A stretch of DNA of 54,646 nucleotides from Bifidobacterium choloepi (GTDB lineage Bacteria > Actinomycetota > Actinomycetes > Actinomycetales > Bifidobacteriaceae), in the NCBI RefSeq assembly GCF_010667615.1, contig NZ_VYSG01000005.1, positions 1-54,646 on the forward strand. The letters run 5' to 3'. Below the pieces are notes generated by a model. The model was not told the DNA's origin, did not search any database, and worked only from the letters and a program-made list of their open reading frames with translations. Made by a program: the position numbers and the translations under genes. This document shows positions 43,247 to 50,349 of the stretch, in pieces (position 1 is the stretch's first letter; the number at the start of each line of letters is the position of its first letter).

Positions 43247-45934
43247 ATGACCGACCACACCAACCCGACCGGCGGCGACGAGCAGCCGAGCTTCCGCGCG
43301 ACGAGCGCCGCCGACTGGCAGCCGTCGTACGTCGACGACACTTCTGTAGAAGGCGATTCTTCCGTCACGTCTTCCACCGGTACTTCCGCCGGCGACGATT
43401 CATCCGTTTCCGCCGCCCGGCCGGCAGCCGGGACCGCCGCCACCGGCGGCCAGGATCCGGCAAGTGCCGGCACCCCGGCGGCATCTCCGCAGGGGCGGTA
43501 CGCCACCCCGGCACCGCAACCGGCGGCCGGCCGTCCGGCAACCGGTAGTCCGGCATCCGGTGGTCAGGCATCCGGCGGCCACGCATCCGGCGGTCCGGTG
43601 CCGCCGTATGCGCCGTACGCCCCCGCGGGTGCCGGCTATCCGGGCGGTCCGGCCGGCGCTCCCGCTGCCGCCCCGAACAAGAAAGGCCTCGGCCGCGCGG
43701 CGAAGAACATCATCTGCTCGGCCGTCATGGTCGCCGCGCTCGCGGCAGCCGGCGGCACGTTCTACGCACTCAGGCACGACTCGTCGATCGCCACCACCTC
43801 GACGTCGAACACGTCCCAGATGTTCGGCGGCGACATGTCCGGCGGTACCGGCGGCATGGGCGGCCAGATGGGCCAGATGGGCGGCACCGGCTCCGACGGA
43901 TCGTCCGGCTCGTCCGACGGCCAGATGGGCGGCATGGGCGGCCAGATGGGCAACATGCCCGGCGACATGTCGGGCGGCCAGTCCGGCACGCAGGGCGACT
44001 CGAACGGCTCCGGCAGCTCCGGCAGCTCCGGCAGCTCGAACGGCTCGGGCAGCTCGTCGTCCGGCACCGGCTCCACGTCCGCCTCCGGTTCCGGCACGAT
44101 TGCGTCGTCGACGACGACTGACGGCACCGTCACGCAGGCCACCGATTCCGACTCCGGCGGTTCCACCGGCAACTCGACCGACGGCACCGTCACGCAGGCC
44201 ACCGATTCCGAATCCAGCGGTTCCACCGGCAACTCGACCGACGGCACCACCAGCGGCAACGGCTCCACCGACAATTCCACGGGCGGCACCGCCAACGGCG
44301 ACGGCTCGTCGCAGACGCCACCCGACCTGCCGGGCGGCAGCTCCGGCTCAACCGATGGCCAGTCGGGCGGCTCGACCGGCACCCAGATGGGCGGCGGCAT
44401 GCAGATGCCCGGCACCATCGGCACGGCCGGCTCCTCGACCACCACCTCGGTCCCGGCCCTGTACACCACGCTGTTCGTCGTCGAGGCGATCGTGTTCGCC
44501 GGCGCCGGCATGTACCTGATCTGCTCGCGCGGCAACAAGCGCGGCTTCAGGGAGACATTCAGCAGCGGCGGTCGCATCGCCGTCTTCCTGCTCGCGACGG
44601 CGCTTGTCGCCGAAAACGTCGCGCTCGCCGACTACTTCGTCGCCAGGGACGTCGTGCTGCCGTCGGTCACGACGTCGCAGGTTGCCGGTTCCACGGGAAA
44701 CACCGCGGGCGGCATGCAGCCGGGCGGATCGTCCAATTCAAATGTCACGTGGAACGGCGCGACTGAAGTCACCGAGTCCGGCGACCTGAAGGACGGATCG
44801 TACGATTCCTCCACCGCCGACCAGAACGCGCTGCTGGTCACCGGCGATGTCGACGTCGCGCTGACCGACCCGACCGTCACGAAGACCGGCGACTCCGACG
44901 GCGGCGACAGCACGAGCTTCTACGGCACGAATTCGGCGATCCTGGCGAAGGACGGCGCGAACCTGACGATCACCGGCGCGACGATCACGACCGACGCGAC
45001 CGGCGCCAACGGCGTCTTCAGCTACGGCGGATCGGCGACGACCGACAATTCGAATTCCGACGGCACCTCCGTCACGATCTCCGACTCGACGATCACGACG
45101 AAGCAGGACAACTCCGGCGGCATCATGACGACCGGCGGCGGCACGATGACGGCGAAGAACCTGACCGTCACGACGGCCGGCACGAGCTCGGCGGCCATCC
45201 GCACCGACCGTGGCGGCGGCACCGTCACCGTCGACGACGGCACGTACACGACGACCGGCCAGGGCTCGCCGGCCGTGTATTCCACCGCCGACGTCACCGT
45301 CAACGACGCGACGCTCGTCTCCAAGGCGAGCGAGGGCGCCGTCATCGAGGGCAGCAACAAGATCACGCTGAACAACGTCAAGCTCACCGACAGCAACACG
45401 AAGCTCAACGGCCAGTCGACGACGTACAAGAACATCTTCCTGTACCAGTCGATGTCCGGCGACGCGGCGGAGGGCACGAGCGAGTTCGACGCGACGAACT
45501 CGACGATCACGACGAACAACGGCGACACGTTCTACGTGACGAACACGACCGCGACGATCAACTTGTCCGGCAACACGTTCGTCAATAACGATTCGTCCGG
45601 CAATTTCCTGCGCGTGCAGGCCGACTCGTGGGGCAACTCCGGCTCGAACGGCGGCGACGTCACGATGAACCTGAGCGACCAGGAAGCCTCCGGCACGATC
45701 GTCGTCGACGACATCTCGACGCTGGCGCTGTCGCTCGCCGACGGCTCCTCGTTCACCGGCGCGATCAACACCGACAACACGGCGAAGTCGATCACGCTGA
45801 AGCTCAGCGCCGACTCGAAGCTCAAGCTGACCGCCGACACCTACGTCACGTCCCTCGACGACGCCGACAGCAGCTACTCGAACATCGATTTCAACGGCTA
45901 CAAGCTCTACGTCAACGGCAAGGCGATCAACTAG
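43247..45934 (+). CDS. Large membrane-anchored beta-helix surface protein
   Basis: An 895-residue protein. Residues 1-145 are Thr/Ser/Pro/Gly-rich and disordered; the first helix is at about 151-170. Residues 185-400 are low-complexity, first Gly/Met/Gln-rich (GGQMGQMGG-type motifs), then Ser/Gly/Thr-rich with an exact 20-residue repeat. Two more helices lie at about 404-425 and 441-462. From about 490 to the end runs a Thr/Ser/Asn-rich stretch of short beta-strand repeats (ITGATITTD, VTISDSTITTK, KNLTVTTAG), typical of a right-handed parallel beta-helix in adhesins and carbohydrate-binding surface proteins. No LPXTG or enzyme motif is seen. AGAGGA precedes the ATG. Function is inferred only: host or glycan contact. 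Confidence 0.75.
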   Translation: MTDHTNPTGGDEQPSFRATSAADWQPSYVDDTSVEGDSSVTSSTGTSAGDDSSVSAARPAAGTAATGGQDPASAGTPAASPQGRYATPAPQPAAGRPATGSPASGGQASGGHASGGPVPPYAPYAPAGAGYPGGPAGAPAAAPNKKGLGRAAKNIICSAVMVAALAAAGGTFYALRHDSSIATTSTSNTSQMFGGDMSGGTGGMGGQMGQMGGTGSDGSSGSSDGQMGGMGGQMGNMPGDMSGGQSGTQGDSNGSGSSGSSGSSNGSGSSSSGTGSTSASGSGTIASSTTTDGTVTQATDSDSGGSTGNSTDGTVTQATDSESSGSTGNSTDGTTSGNGSTDNSTGGTANGDGSSQTPPDLPGGSSGSTDGQSGGSTGTQMGGGMQMPGTIGTAGSSTTTSVPALYTTLFVVEAIVFAGAGMYLICSRGNKRGFRETFSSGGRIAVFLLATALVAENVALADYFVARDVVLPSVTTSQVAGSTGNTAGGMQPGGSSNSNVTWNGATEVTESGDLKDGSYDSSTADQNALLVTGDVDVALTDPTVTKTGDSDGGDSTSFYGTNSAILAKDGANLTITGATITTDATGANGVFSYGGSATTDNSNSDGTSVTISDSTITTKQDNSGGIMTTGGGTMTAKNLTVTTAGTSSAAIRTDRGGGTVTVDDGTYTTTGQGSPAVYSTADVTVNDATLVSKASEGAVIEGSNKITLNNVKLTDSNTKLNGQSTTYKNIFLYQSMSGDAAEGTSEFDATNSTITTNNGDTFYVTNTTATINLSGNTFVNNDSSGNFLRVQADSWGNSGSNGGDVTMNLSDQEASGTIVVDDISTLALSLADGSSFTGAINTDNTAKSITLKLSADSKLKLTADTYVTSLDDADSSYSNIDFNGYKLYVNGKAIN
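44120..44239 (+). repeat. 60-bp in-frame tandem repeat
   Basis: Two 60-bp units (44120-44179, 44180-44239) share GACGGCACCGTCACGCAGGC and the following bases with few differences, encoding DGTVTQATDS twice; a third unit begins at 44240 but diverges. Being a multiple of three, copy-number change would keep the frame. Confidence 0.9.
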
Positions 45935-46998
45935 AACCCCTTGTGTTCCGTCCGCCGCCCCGGTCGCCAATGCGCCGGGGCGGCCTTGTCGTTACCGGGC
46001 TCCACGCGCCGCAACTCGTGCCCGGTAACCGGCGCGAGGTAGACGGCCGGATCGGCCGGCGGCGTGACGGCGAACCGGACAATCTGTTTCCACTGGTCAC
46101 GTGAAACACCGATCCTGCCGTCCGGCTTGACGAGCAGCACCGGCGCCGCCGGCCGCGCGTTGGCGAGCGCCTTGCTCGTCTCGTCGGTGATTTCCTCGTC
46201 GTCGATCCAGATGATCGGCCGGGGCCGCTCGCCCGTGGTCCGCCGTTCACGCTGCCGCTCGACCTCTCCGGCAATCGTCGCGAACTTGCCGGAAAACAGC
46301 CCGAGCCGGCTGTCCGGATCGTACCATTCGACGGTCGCGAGCCGGTCGGGATCCCAGCCGAGCGCCATCGCGAGCCGCGCGGTGTACGGCTGCCATGTCG
46401 TCAGCCAGCGAAAGTCGACGCGGCGGCTCGCGATCAGCGTGAACAGGCTGTCGGCGAGCTCGCCCGACCAGCGCACGTGATAGCCGTGCCGCATCCCGTC
46501 GTCGTCGTGCAGGACGATTATCGCGTCGTCGTCGACGACGAATGCCGTCGTCGAGCCGAACAGCCCGGCATCCGGCTTGCCGGCGGCGTCGGCCGGGCTG
46601 TCGAGCCGGCCGATGTCGGCGTAGGAAATGCGCGGGTCGTCGAGCATCGGGTTGAGCACGCCGTCGAAATCGACGAACATCATGCACGAGGCCGATGCCG
46701 GATTCGCGGCCTCGGACTCCTTGCCGACCGCGCCGAGCACGGGTTCGGGGGCGTCCGGCACTGGCGCCGTGCGCCGCAGACGATGTGCCGCCCGGTACAG
46801 CTGCCCGTCGAACCGGTGCAGCCGTTCGAGCACCCGTTCCACGCTCACGCCTCCGACCGTCCCGGTGCGTGCACTCGTGCGTTCGGCTGTCCTGATCCGT
46901 GCACTGTCGCCTCCGTCTGTCCTGATCCGTGCACTATCGTCGCCCGATTTCTCGCTGCTGTTGCCGATCCCCATGTCGGTCACGCCCCCACATTCCAC
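45931..46998 (-). CDS. HAD-superfamily protein, SAK-type
   Basis: A 355-residue soluble protein. Motif I is at 108-114 (FVDFDGVLN, with Asp110 and Asp112), and IIWIDDEE near residue 272 fits motif IV. The middle segment WLTTWQPYTARLAMALGW resembles the HAD domain found in 'Swiss Army Knife' RNA-repair-like proteins; this assignment is by recognition only. Residues 18-50 contain short repeats (DSARIRT twice) that are probably disordered, and the start may be lower, e.g. ATG 46974. Its stop codon overlaps that of the beta-helix gene within the shared CTAG at 45931-45934. Confidence 0.7.
   Translation of the reverse strand: MECGGVTDMGIGNSSEKSGDDSARIRTDGGDSARIRTAERTSARTGTVGGVSVERVLERLHRFDGQLYRAAHRLRRTAPVPDAPEPVLGAVGKESEAANPASASCMMFVDFDGVLNPMLDDPRISYADIGRLDSPADAAGKPDAGLFGSTTAFVVDDDAIIVLHDDDGMRHGYHVRWSGELADSLFTLIASRRVDFRWLTTWQPYTARLAMALGWDPDRLATVEWYDPDSRLGLFSGKFATIAGEVERQRERRTTGERPRPIIWIDDEEITDETSKALANARPAAPVLLVKPDGRIGVSRDQWKQIVRFAVTPPADPAVYLAPVTGHELRRVEPGNDKAAPAHWRPGRRTEHKGF
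46887..46935. repeat. Short tandem repeat in HAD gene N-terminus
   Basis: CTGTCCTGATCCGTGCACT occurs at 46887-46905 and 46917-46935, a 30-bp period, encoding the repeated SARIRT segment on the minus strand. Confidence 0.8.
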
Positions 46999-47199
46999 AT
47001 ATTCAAATACCGTCTTGGTCGCGGCTATTGCCCTGATTGTTTATTGCCCTGATTGTTTCCCCACTACTGCCGCCCACTGTACCAGTGTCGCCGCTGCCGC
47101 TTCCTGATGGCGCGGATCCGGGCTGGCGGCCTGGATTTTGTGCCATCATTTCGGAGATTCCGGGGCGGAGTTGGGGTGTTTTCGGAAAATATCGTGGAA

Positions 47200-47346
47200 T
47201 GACGCACCAGATTTTTGCCCCGAAAAAATCGGGTGCGTCACGCGTTTTCTGGAATGTGCCGGGAACGTTGGAATTAAGCCGATTTCCAATGTTAGGTTTT
47301 GTGCGGAAGCGCACCAGATTTTTTCGGGGCAAAAATTTGGTGCGTC
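47200..47346. repeat. Inverted pair of 40-bp AT-rich palindromes
   Basis: Element A (47200-47240) begins TGACGCACCAGATTTTTGCC and is itself palindromic, ending ATCGGGTGCGTCA. Element B (47309-47346) is close to its reverse complement (GCGCACCAGATTTTTTCGGG...TTTGGTGCGTC). The two are 68 bp apart, so each can fold alone or the pair can form one long hairpin. Confidence 0.8.
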
Positions 47347-47670
47347 CACTCGCCGTATATGTGCGATCTGGGGTCTTTTTCGTAACCGGCATGCCCATTG
47401 GGAAAGGGTGGAAACACCTGATTACGCGGTTCGACGCGAATTCCCGGGTGCATCCGTTGTCGACTGGGTGGGGAATTGGTCCGCCTCTTGGCCGCCTTGC
47501 GCGGCCCCCAATTGTGAAGATTTTCCCGTCCGTCAATCGTTCGGTCGCCCGGCAGAATCGACTCGCCAGAACGGATCCCGGCCTATTTTCGTAACGATTT
47601 TGCAAAAGTGGTTGGCTGGCCGGCGCCGGGAAAATCTTGGTATTCCGGTGGTTTCCCGCCGAAAAGGGGG

Positions 47671-47965
47671 TATGCTGGGTGGCGAGAAGGTTTTCGGTTT
47701 GATGGGTGGTGAGCTGGCGTTCCGATCGAAAGGGGATGAACGGAACGCCGGCCGGTTCCCCGGCGCAACGATCGCGCCGCCGGTGCTTGTTGGTTGGTAC
47801 CCGTGGAATCCCGGACATCTTCTCGGCAACGATTCGCCCGGGGGAGTGTGCGGATCGTCCGGCGCATGCTTCTCATGAACACTCCTCAAGGACTCTCCGA
47901 CTGTTGGGGGACACGCAGTGGGGGAGAAAGGGTGCCGTCGCTTCTAGACGGCACCCTTTTCACAT
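47671..47965 (+). ncRNA. Candidate non-coding RNA gene
   Basis: A stretch with a TATGCT -10-like box at 47671-47676, strong internal hairpins such as GGCGTTCCG/CGGAACGCC (47716-47749), and a classical rho-independent terminator at 47927-47960. No coding frame on the plus strand has native codon use or an obvious ribosome site. The terminator belongs to no called gene, since the nearest upstream plus-strand gene ends 2 kb earlier. No matching family comes to mind (not tmRNA, RNase P or SRP RNA as far as I can tell). The 5' end is a guess; no good -35 is seen. Confidence 0.35.
47927..47960 (+). terminator. Orphan rho-independent terminator
   Basis: AAAGGGTGCCGTC (47927-47939), 7-nt loop, GACGGCACCCTTTT (47947-47960). 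Perfect stem with a U-tract; no protein gene precedes it on this strand. Confidence 0.85.
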
Positions 47966-48194
47966 GTCCGGCCCGATCCGCCAGCGAACCGTCCACTTGG
48001 TCGCGTTCCTTCTTTGGTTTTCATGACTAATCGTCTGTTCGTCTGTGGGACGGATGTTTTCTCACGTTCGGGCCGTCGTTTCCGTGACTAATTGTCCGGT
48101 TTTCAAAAAGATTGTTCATGTTGTCACGATTCTCTCGTCGCCGCTGGCTCCGGATCTCTCGCCGGCCACTGGTCGAACGATTCCCGAACGTCTA

Positions 48195-48208
48195 TCGAAC
48201 CGGTTCGA
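48195..48208. promoter_or_regulatory. Upstream operator of sucrose operon
   Basis: TCGAACCGGTTCGA, a perfect 14-bp palindrome of LacI-family operator type (central CG), located 24-37 bp upstream of the -35 box. Confidence 0.75.
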
Positions 48209-48231
48209 CACGCCGCGTGGAGCGAAAATCG

Positions 48232-48260
48232 TTGCCAACGGGGGCATGGCGGTGTATATC
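48232..48260 (+). promoter_or_regulatory. Promoter of sucrose operon
   Basis: TTGCCA (48232-48237), 17-bp spacer, TATATC (48255-48260). Excellent sigma70-type spacing; the downstream operator starts six bases after the -10, covering the expected start site. Confidence 0.8.
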
Positions 48261-48266
48261 TATATA

Positions 48267-48280
48267 TCGAACCGGTTCGA
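48267..48280. promoter_or_regulatory. Downstream operator of sucrose operon
   Basis: A second exact TCGAACCGGTTCGA, extended to the 16-bp palindrome ATCGAACCGGTTCGAT, 72 bp from the first. It overlaps the predicted transcription start, a classic repressing position. The cognate repressor (a ScrR-type LacI protein is expected) is not encoded in the window. Confidence 0.8.
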
Positions 48281-48281
48281 T

Positions 48282-48600
48282 ACCTGAAATTGCAACCATC
48301 GATCTGTTCTGTGTGCATCTGCGCCTCGAGAGGGGATGCGGGGCGCGGGCGCGATCGCCAATCCGGTCGCGCAGGATGGCAAGGGTCCGGGATCGCGAGA
48401 TCGAGGACCGCAAGATTGCTGGACGGAGCTCGGGTGGCGAAACGGTTCCCGCAACGTTGTTTCGCGGGCGCCGGCACCGATGTCGGCGCTGAAGTCGGCA
48501 CCGATGAAGGCCGCCGGTGGCTCGCCATCACGGAACCAAGACGGAACCGCCACGGAACCAATACCAATCCGGTGAAATCTCGAGGAGGAGACCAGCAACC
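48282..48600 (+). other. Long 5' leader of sucrose phosphorylase mRNA
   Basis: About 320 nt between the promoter and the start codon, unusually long. It contains hairpins, for example GCGAAAC (48437-48443) with GTTTCGC, and repeated GTCGGC near 48482-48505. The ribosome site GAGGAGGAG lies just before the ATG. No known riboswitch is recognised. Confidence 0.5.
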
Positions 48601-50148
48601 ATGAAGAACAAGGTACAGATGATCACCTACGCCGACCGTCTCGGCTGCGGTGGCCTGGAAACAATGACCGATATCCTGCGCACGAAGTTCGACGGGGCCT
48701 ACGAAGGCGTGCACGTCCTGCCGTTCTTCACGCCGTTCGACGGCGCCGACGCCGGCTTCGACCCGATCGACCACACCGCCGTCGATCCCCGCCTCGGCAG
48801 CTGGGACGACATCGCCGAGCTTTCGAAGACGCACGACATCATGGTCGACGCGATCGTCAATCACATGAGCTCGGACTCGAAGCAGTTCCAGGACGTGCTC
48901 GCCCGCGGCGAGGAATCGCCGTACTATCCGCTGTTCCTGACGATGAGCTCGGTCTTTCCGGACGGCGCCACCGAGGAGGAGCTCGCCGGCATCTACCGCC
49001 CGCGCCCGGGCCTGCCGTTCACTCCGTACAAGTTCGCCGGCAAGAATCGTTTCGTCTGGACGACGTTCACGCCGCAGCAAGTCGACATCGACACCGATTC
49101 GCAGGTCGGCTGGAACTACCTGATGTCGATTTTCGACACGATGGCCGGTGCTGGCGTCAAGTCGCTGCGTCTCGACGCCGTCGGCTACGGCGCGAAGGAA
49201 GCCGGCACGAGCTGCTTCATGACGCCGAAGACGTTCGCGCTGATCGGTCGCCTTCGCGAGGAAGCCGCCCGCCGCGGTCTCGAGATCCTGATCGAAGTGC
49301 ACTCCTACTACCGCAAGCAGGTCGAGATCGCCAAGAAGGTCGACCGCGTCTACGACTTCGCGCTGCCGCCGCTGCTGCTGCATTCGCTGTTCACCGGCGA
49401 CGTCGCCGCGCTTGCGCACTGGATCGACATCCGCCCGGAGAACGCCGTCACCGTGCTGGACACGCATGACGGCATCGGCGTCATCGACATCGGTTCGGAC
49501 CAGCAGGACCGCTCGCTCGCCGGCCTCGTCGCCGACGACGACGTCGACCGGCTCGTCGAGCGGATCGCCGCGAACAGCGACGGCCAGTCGCGCGAGGCGA
49601 CCGGCGCCGCCGCGTCGAACCTCGATCTCTACCAGGTCAACTGCACGTACTACTCGGCGCTCGCCGGCAACGACGAGCACTACCTCGCCGCCCGCGCCGT
49701 CCAGTTCTTCCTGCCCGGCGTCCCGCAGGTCTACTACGTCGGCGCGCTCGCCGGCGAGAACGACATGGAACTGCTGCGCCGCACCGGTGTCGGCCGCGAC
49801 ATCAACCGCCACTACTTCACGCCGGCGGAAATCGACGCGGCTCTCGAGCGTCCCGTCGTCGCCGCGCTGAACGCCCTCGCCCGCTTCCGCAACGCTTCGC
49901 CCGCGTTCGACGGCGACTTCAGCTGGGCTGAGCTGAACGATTCGTCCGCGTCGAACGATTCGCACGAAGCTGCCGAAGCCCTGCGCTTCACGTGGATCAA
50001 CGGCGACTATTCGGCCACGCTGACGTTCATGCCCGGCGTTGCGCGCGACTCGCAGGACCCGACTCCGGTCGCCTCCTTGTCTTGGACCGACCACGAAGGC
50101 TCCCACGCCACCACCGACCTCCTCGCGAACCCTCCGGTCTTCCGCTAG
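48601..50148 (+). CDS. scrP: Sucrose phosphorylase
   Basis: A 515-residue cytosolic GH13_18 enzyme: sucrose plus phosphate gives glucose-1-phosphate plus fructose, saving ATP. The residues match the well-studied B. adolescentis enzyme at identical numbering: nucleophile Asp192 (LRLDAVG), acid/base Glu232 (LIEVHSYY) and stabiliser Asp290 (LDTHDG). MKNKVQMITYADR is the family N-terminus; the reference enzyme has 504 residues, and the extra residues here are mostly in the C-terminal domain around the NDSS-rich loop. GAGGAGGAG precedes the ATG. It is first in an operon with the sucrose transporter and is controlled by the two palindromic operators. Confidence 0.97.
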   Translation: MKNKVQMITYADRLGCGGLETMTDILRTKFDGAYEGVHVLPFFTPFDGADAGFDPIDHTAVDPRLGSWDDIAELSKTHDIMVDAIVNHMSSDSKQFQDVLARGEESPYYPLFLTMSSVFPDGATEEELAGIYRPRPGLPFTPYKFAGKNRFVWTTFTPQQVDIDTDSQVGWNYLMSIFDTMAGAGVKSLRLDAVGYGAKEAGTSCFMTPKTFALIGRLREEAARRGLEILIEVHSYYRKQVEIAKKVDRVYDFALPPLLLHSLFTGDVAALAHWIDIRPENAVTVLDTHDGIGVIDIGSDQQDRSLAGLVADDDVDRLVERIAANSDGQSREATGAAASNLDLYQVNCTYYSALAGNDEHYLAARAVQFFLPGVPQVYYVGALAGENDMELLRRTGVGRDINRHYFTPAEIDAALERPVVAALNALARFRNASPAFDGDFSWAELNDSSASNDSHEAAEALRFTWINGDYSATLTFMPGVARDSQDPTPVASLSWTDHEGSHATTDLLANPPVFR

Positions 50149-50153
50149 GCCAC

Positions 50154-50285
50154 GAATCCCCCGAGGGGGTCGACCGCGGCGTAGCCGCGCACTGGAACGT
50201 CCCGTTTTTGTTTTTCGCTTTCCTTTCCTTCCTCTCTGCCACATGACCCGAGCCCGCGGCCCGAGCCGCGGACCCGGGTCATGTG
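50154..50285. repeat. Repeat remnant and hairpin between scrP and transporter
   Basis: 50154-50199 carries CCCCCGAGGGGGTCGACCGC, the hairpin CGCGGC/GCCGCG and ACTGGAACG, related to the 50-bp repeat around the EamA gene. 50240-50285 is a hairpin of the CCCGGGC family (CACATGACCCGAGCCCGCGGC against its partner, 19 of 21 pairs, loop CCGA). It may attenuate the transporter message. Confidence 0.7.
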
Positions 50286-50349
50286 CCATATTCATCCGTC
50301 CAAGAACCACAGCACAAACCGATCGAATCCCCGCCATTCAAGGAAGAAG

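Larger units (their letters stand above)
46999..48231. other. Gene-poor region upstream of sucrose operon
   Basis: About 1.2 kb with lower G+C than the surroundings and no frame with native codon bias, although frames are open on both strands at 47.0-47.8 kb. It contains an inverted pair of about 40-bp palindromes (47200-47346), a possible ncRNA ending in a good terminator (about 47671-47960), and the upstream operator of the sucrose operon. Confidence 0.6.

Noticed and set aside
47003..47818. Open frames on both strands in the region before the sucrose operon
   Set aside because: Codon use lacks the strong GC3 bias of the neighbouring genes, no ribosome sites fit, and the frames run through palindromic repeats.
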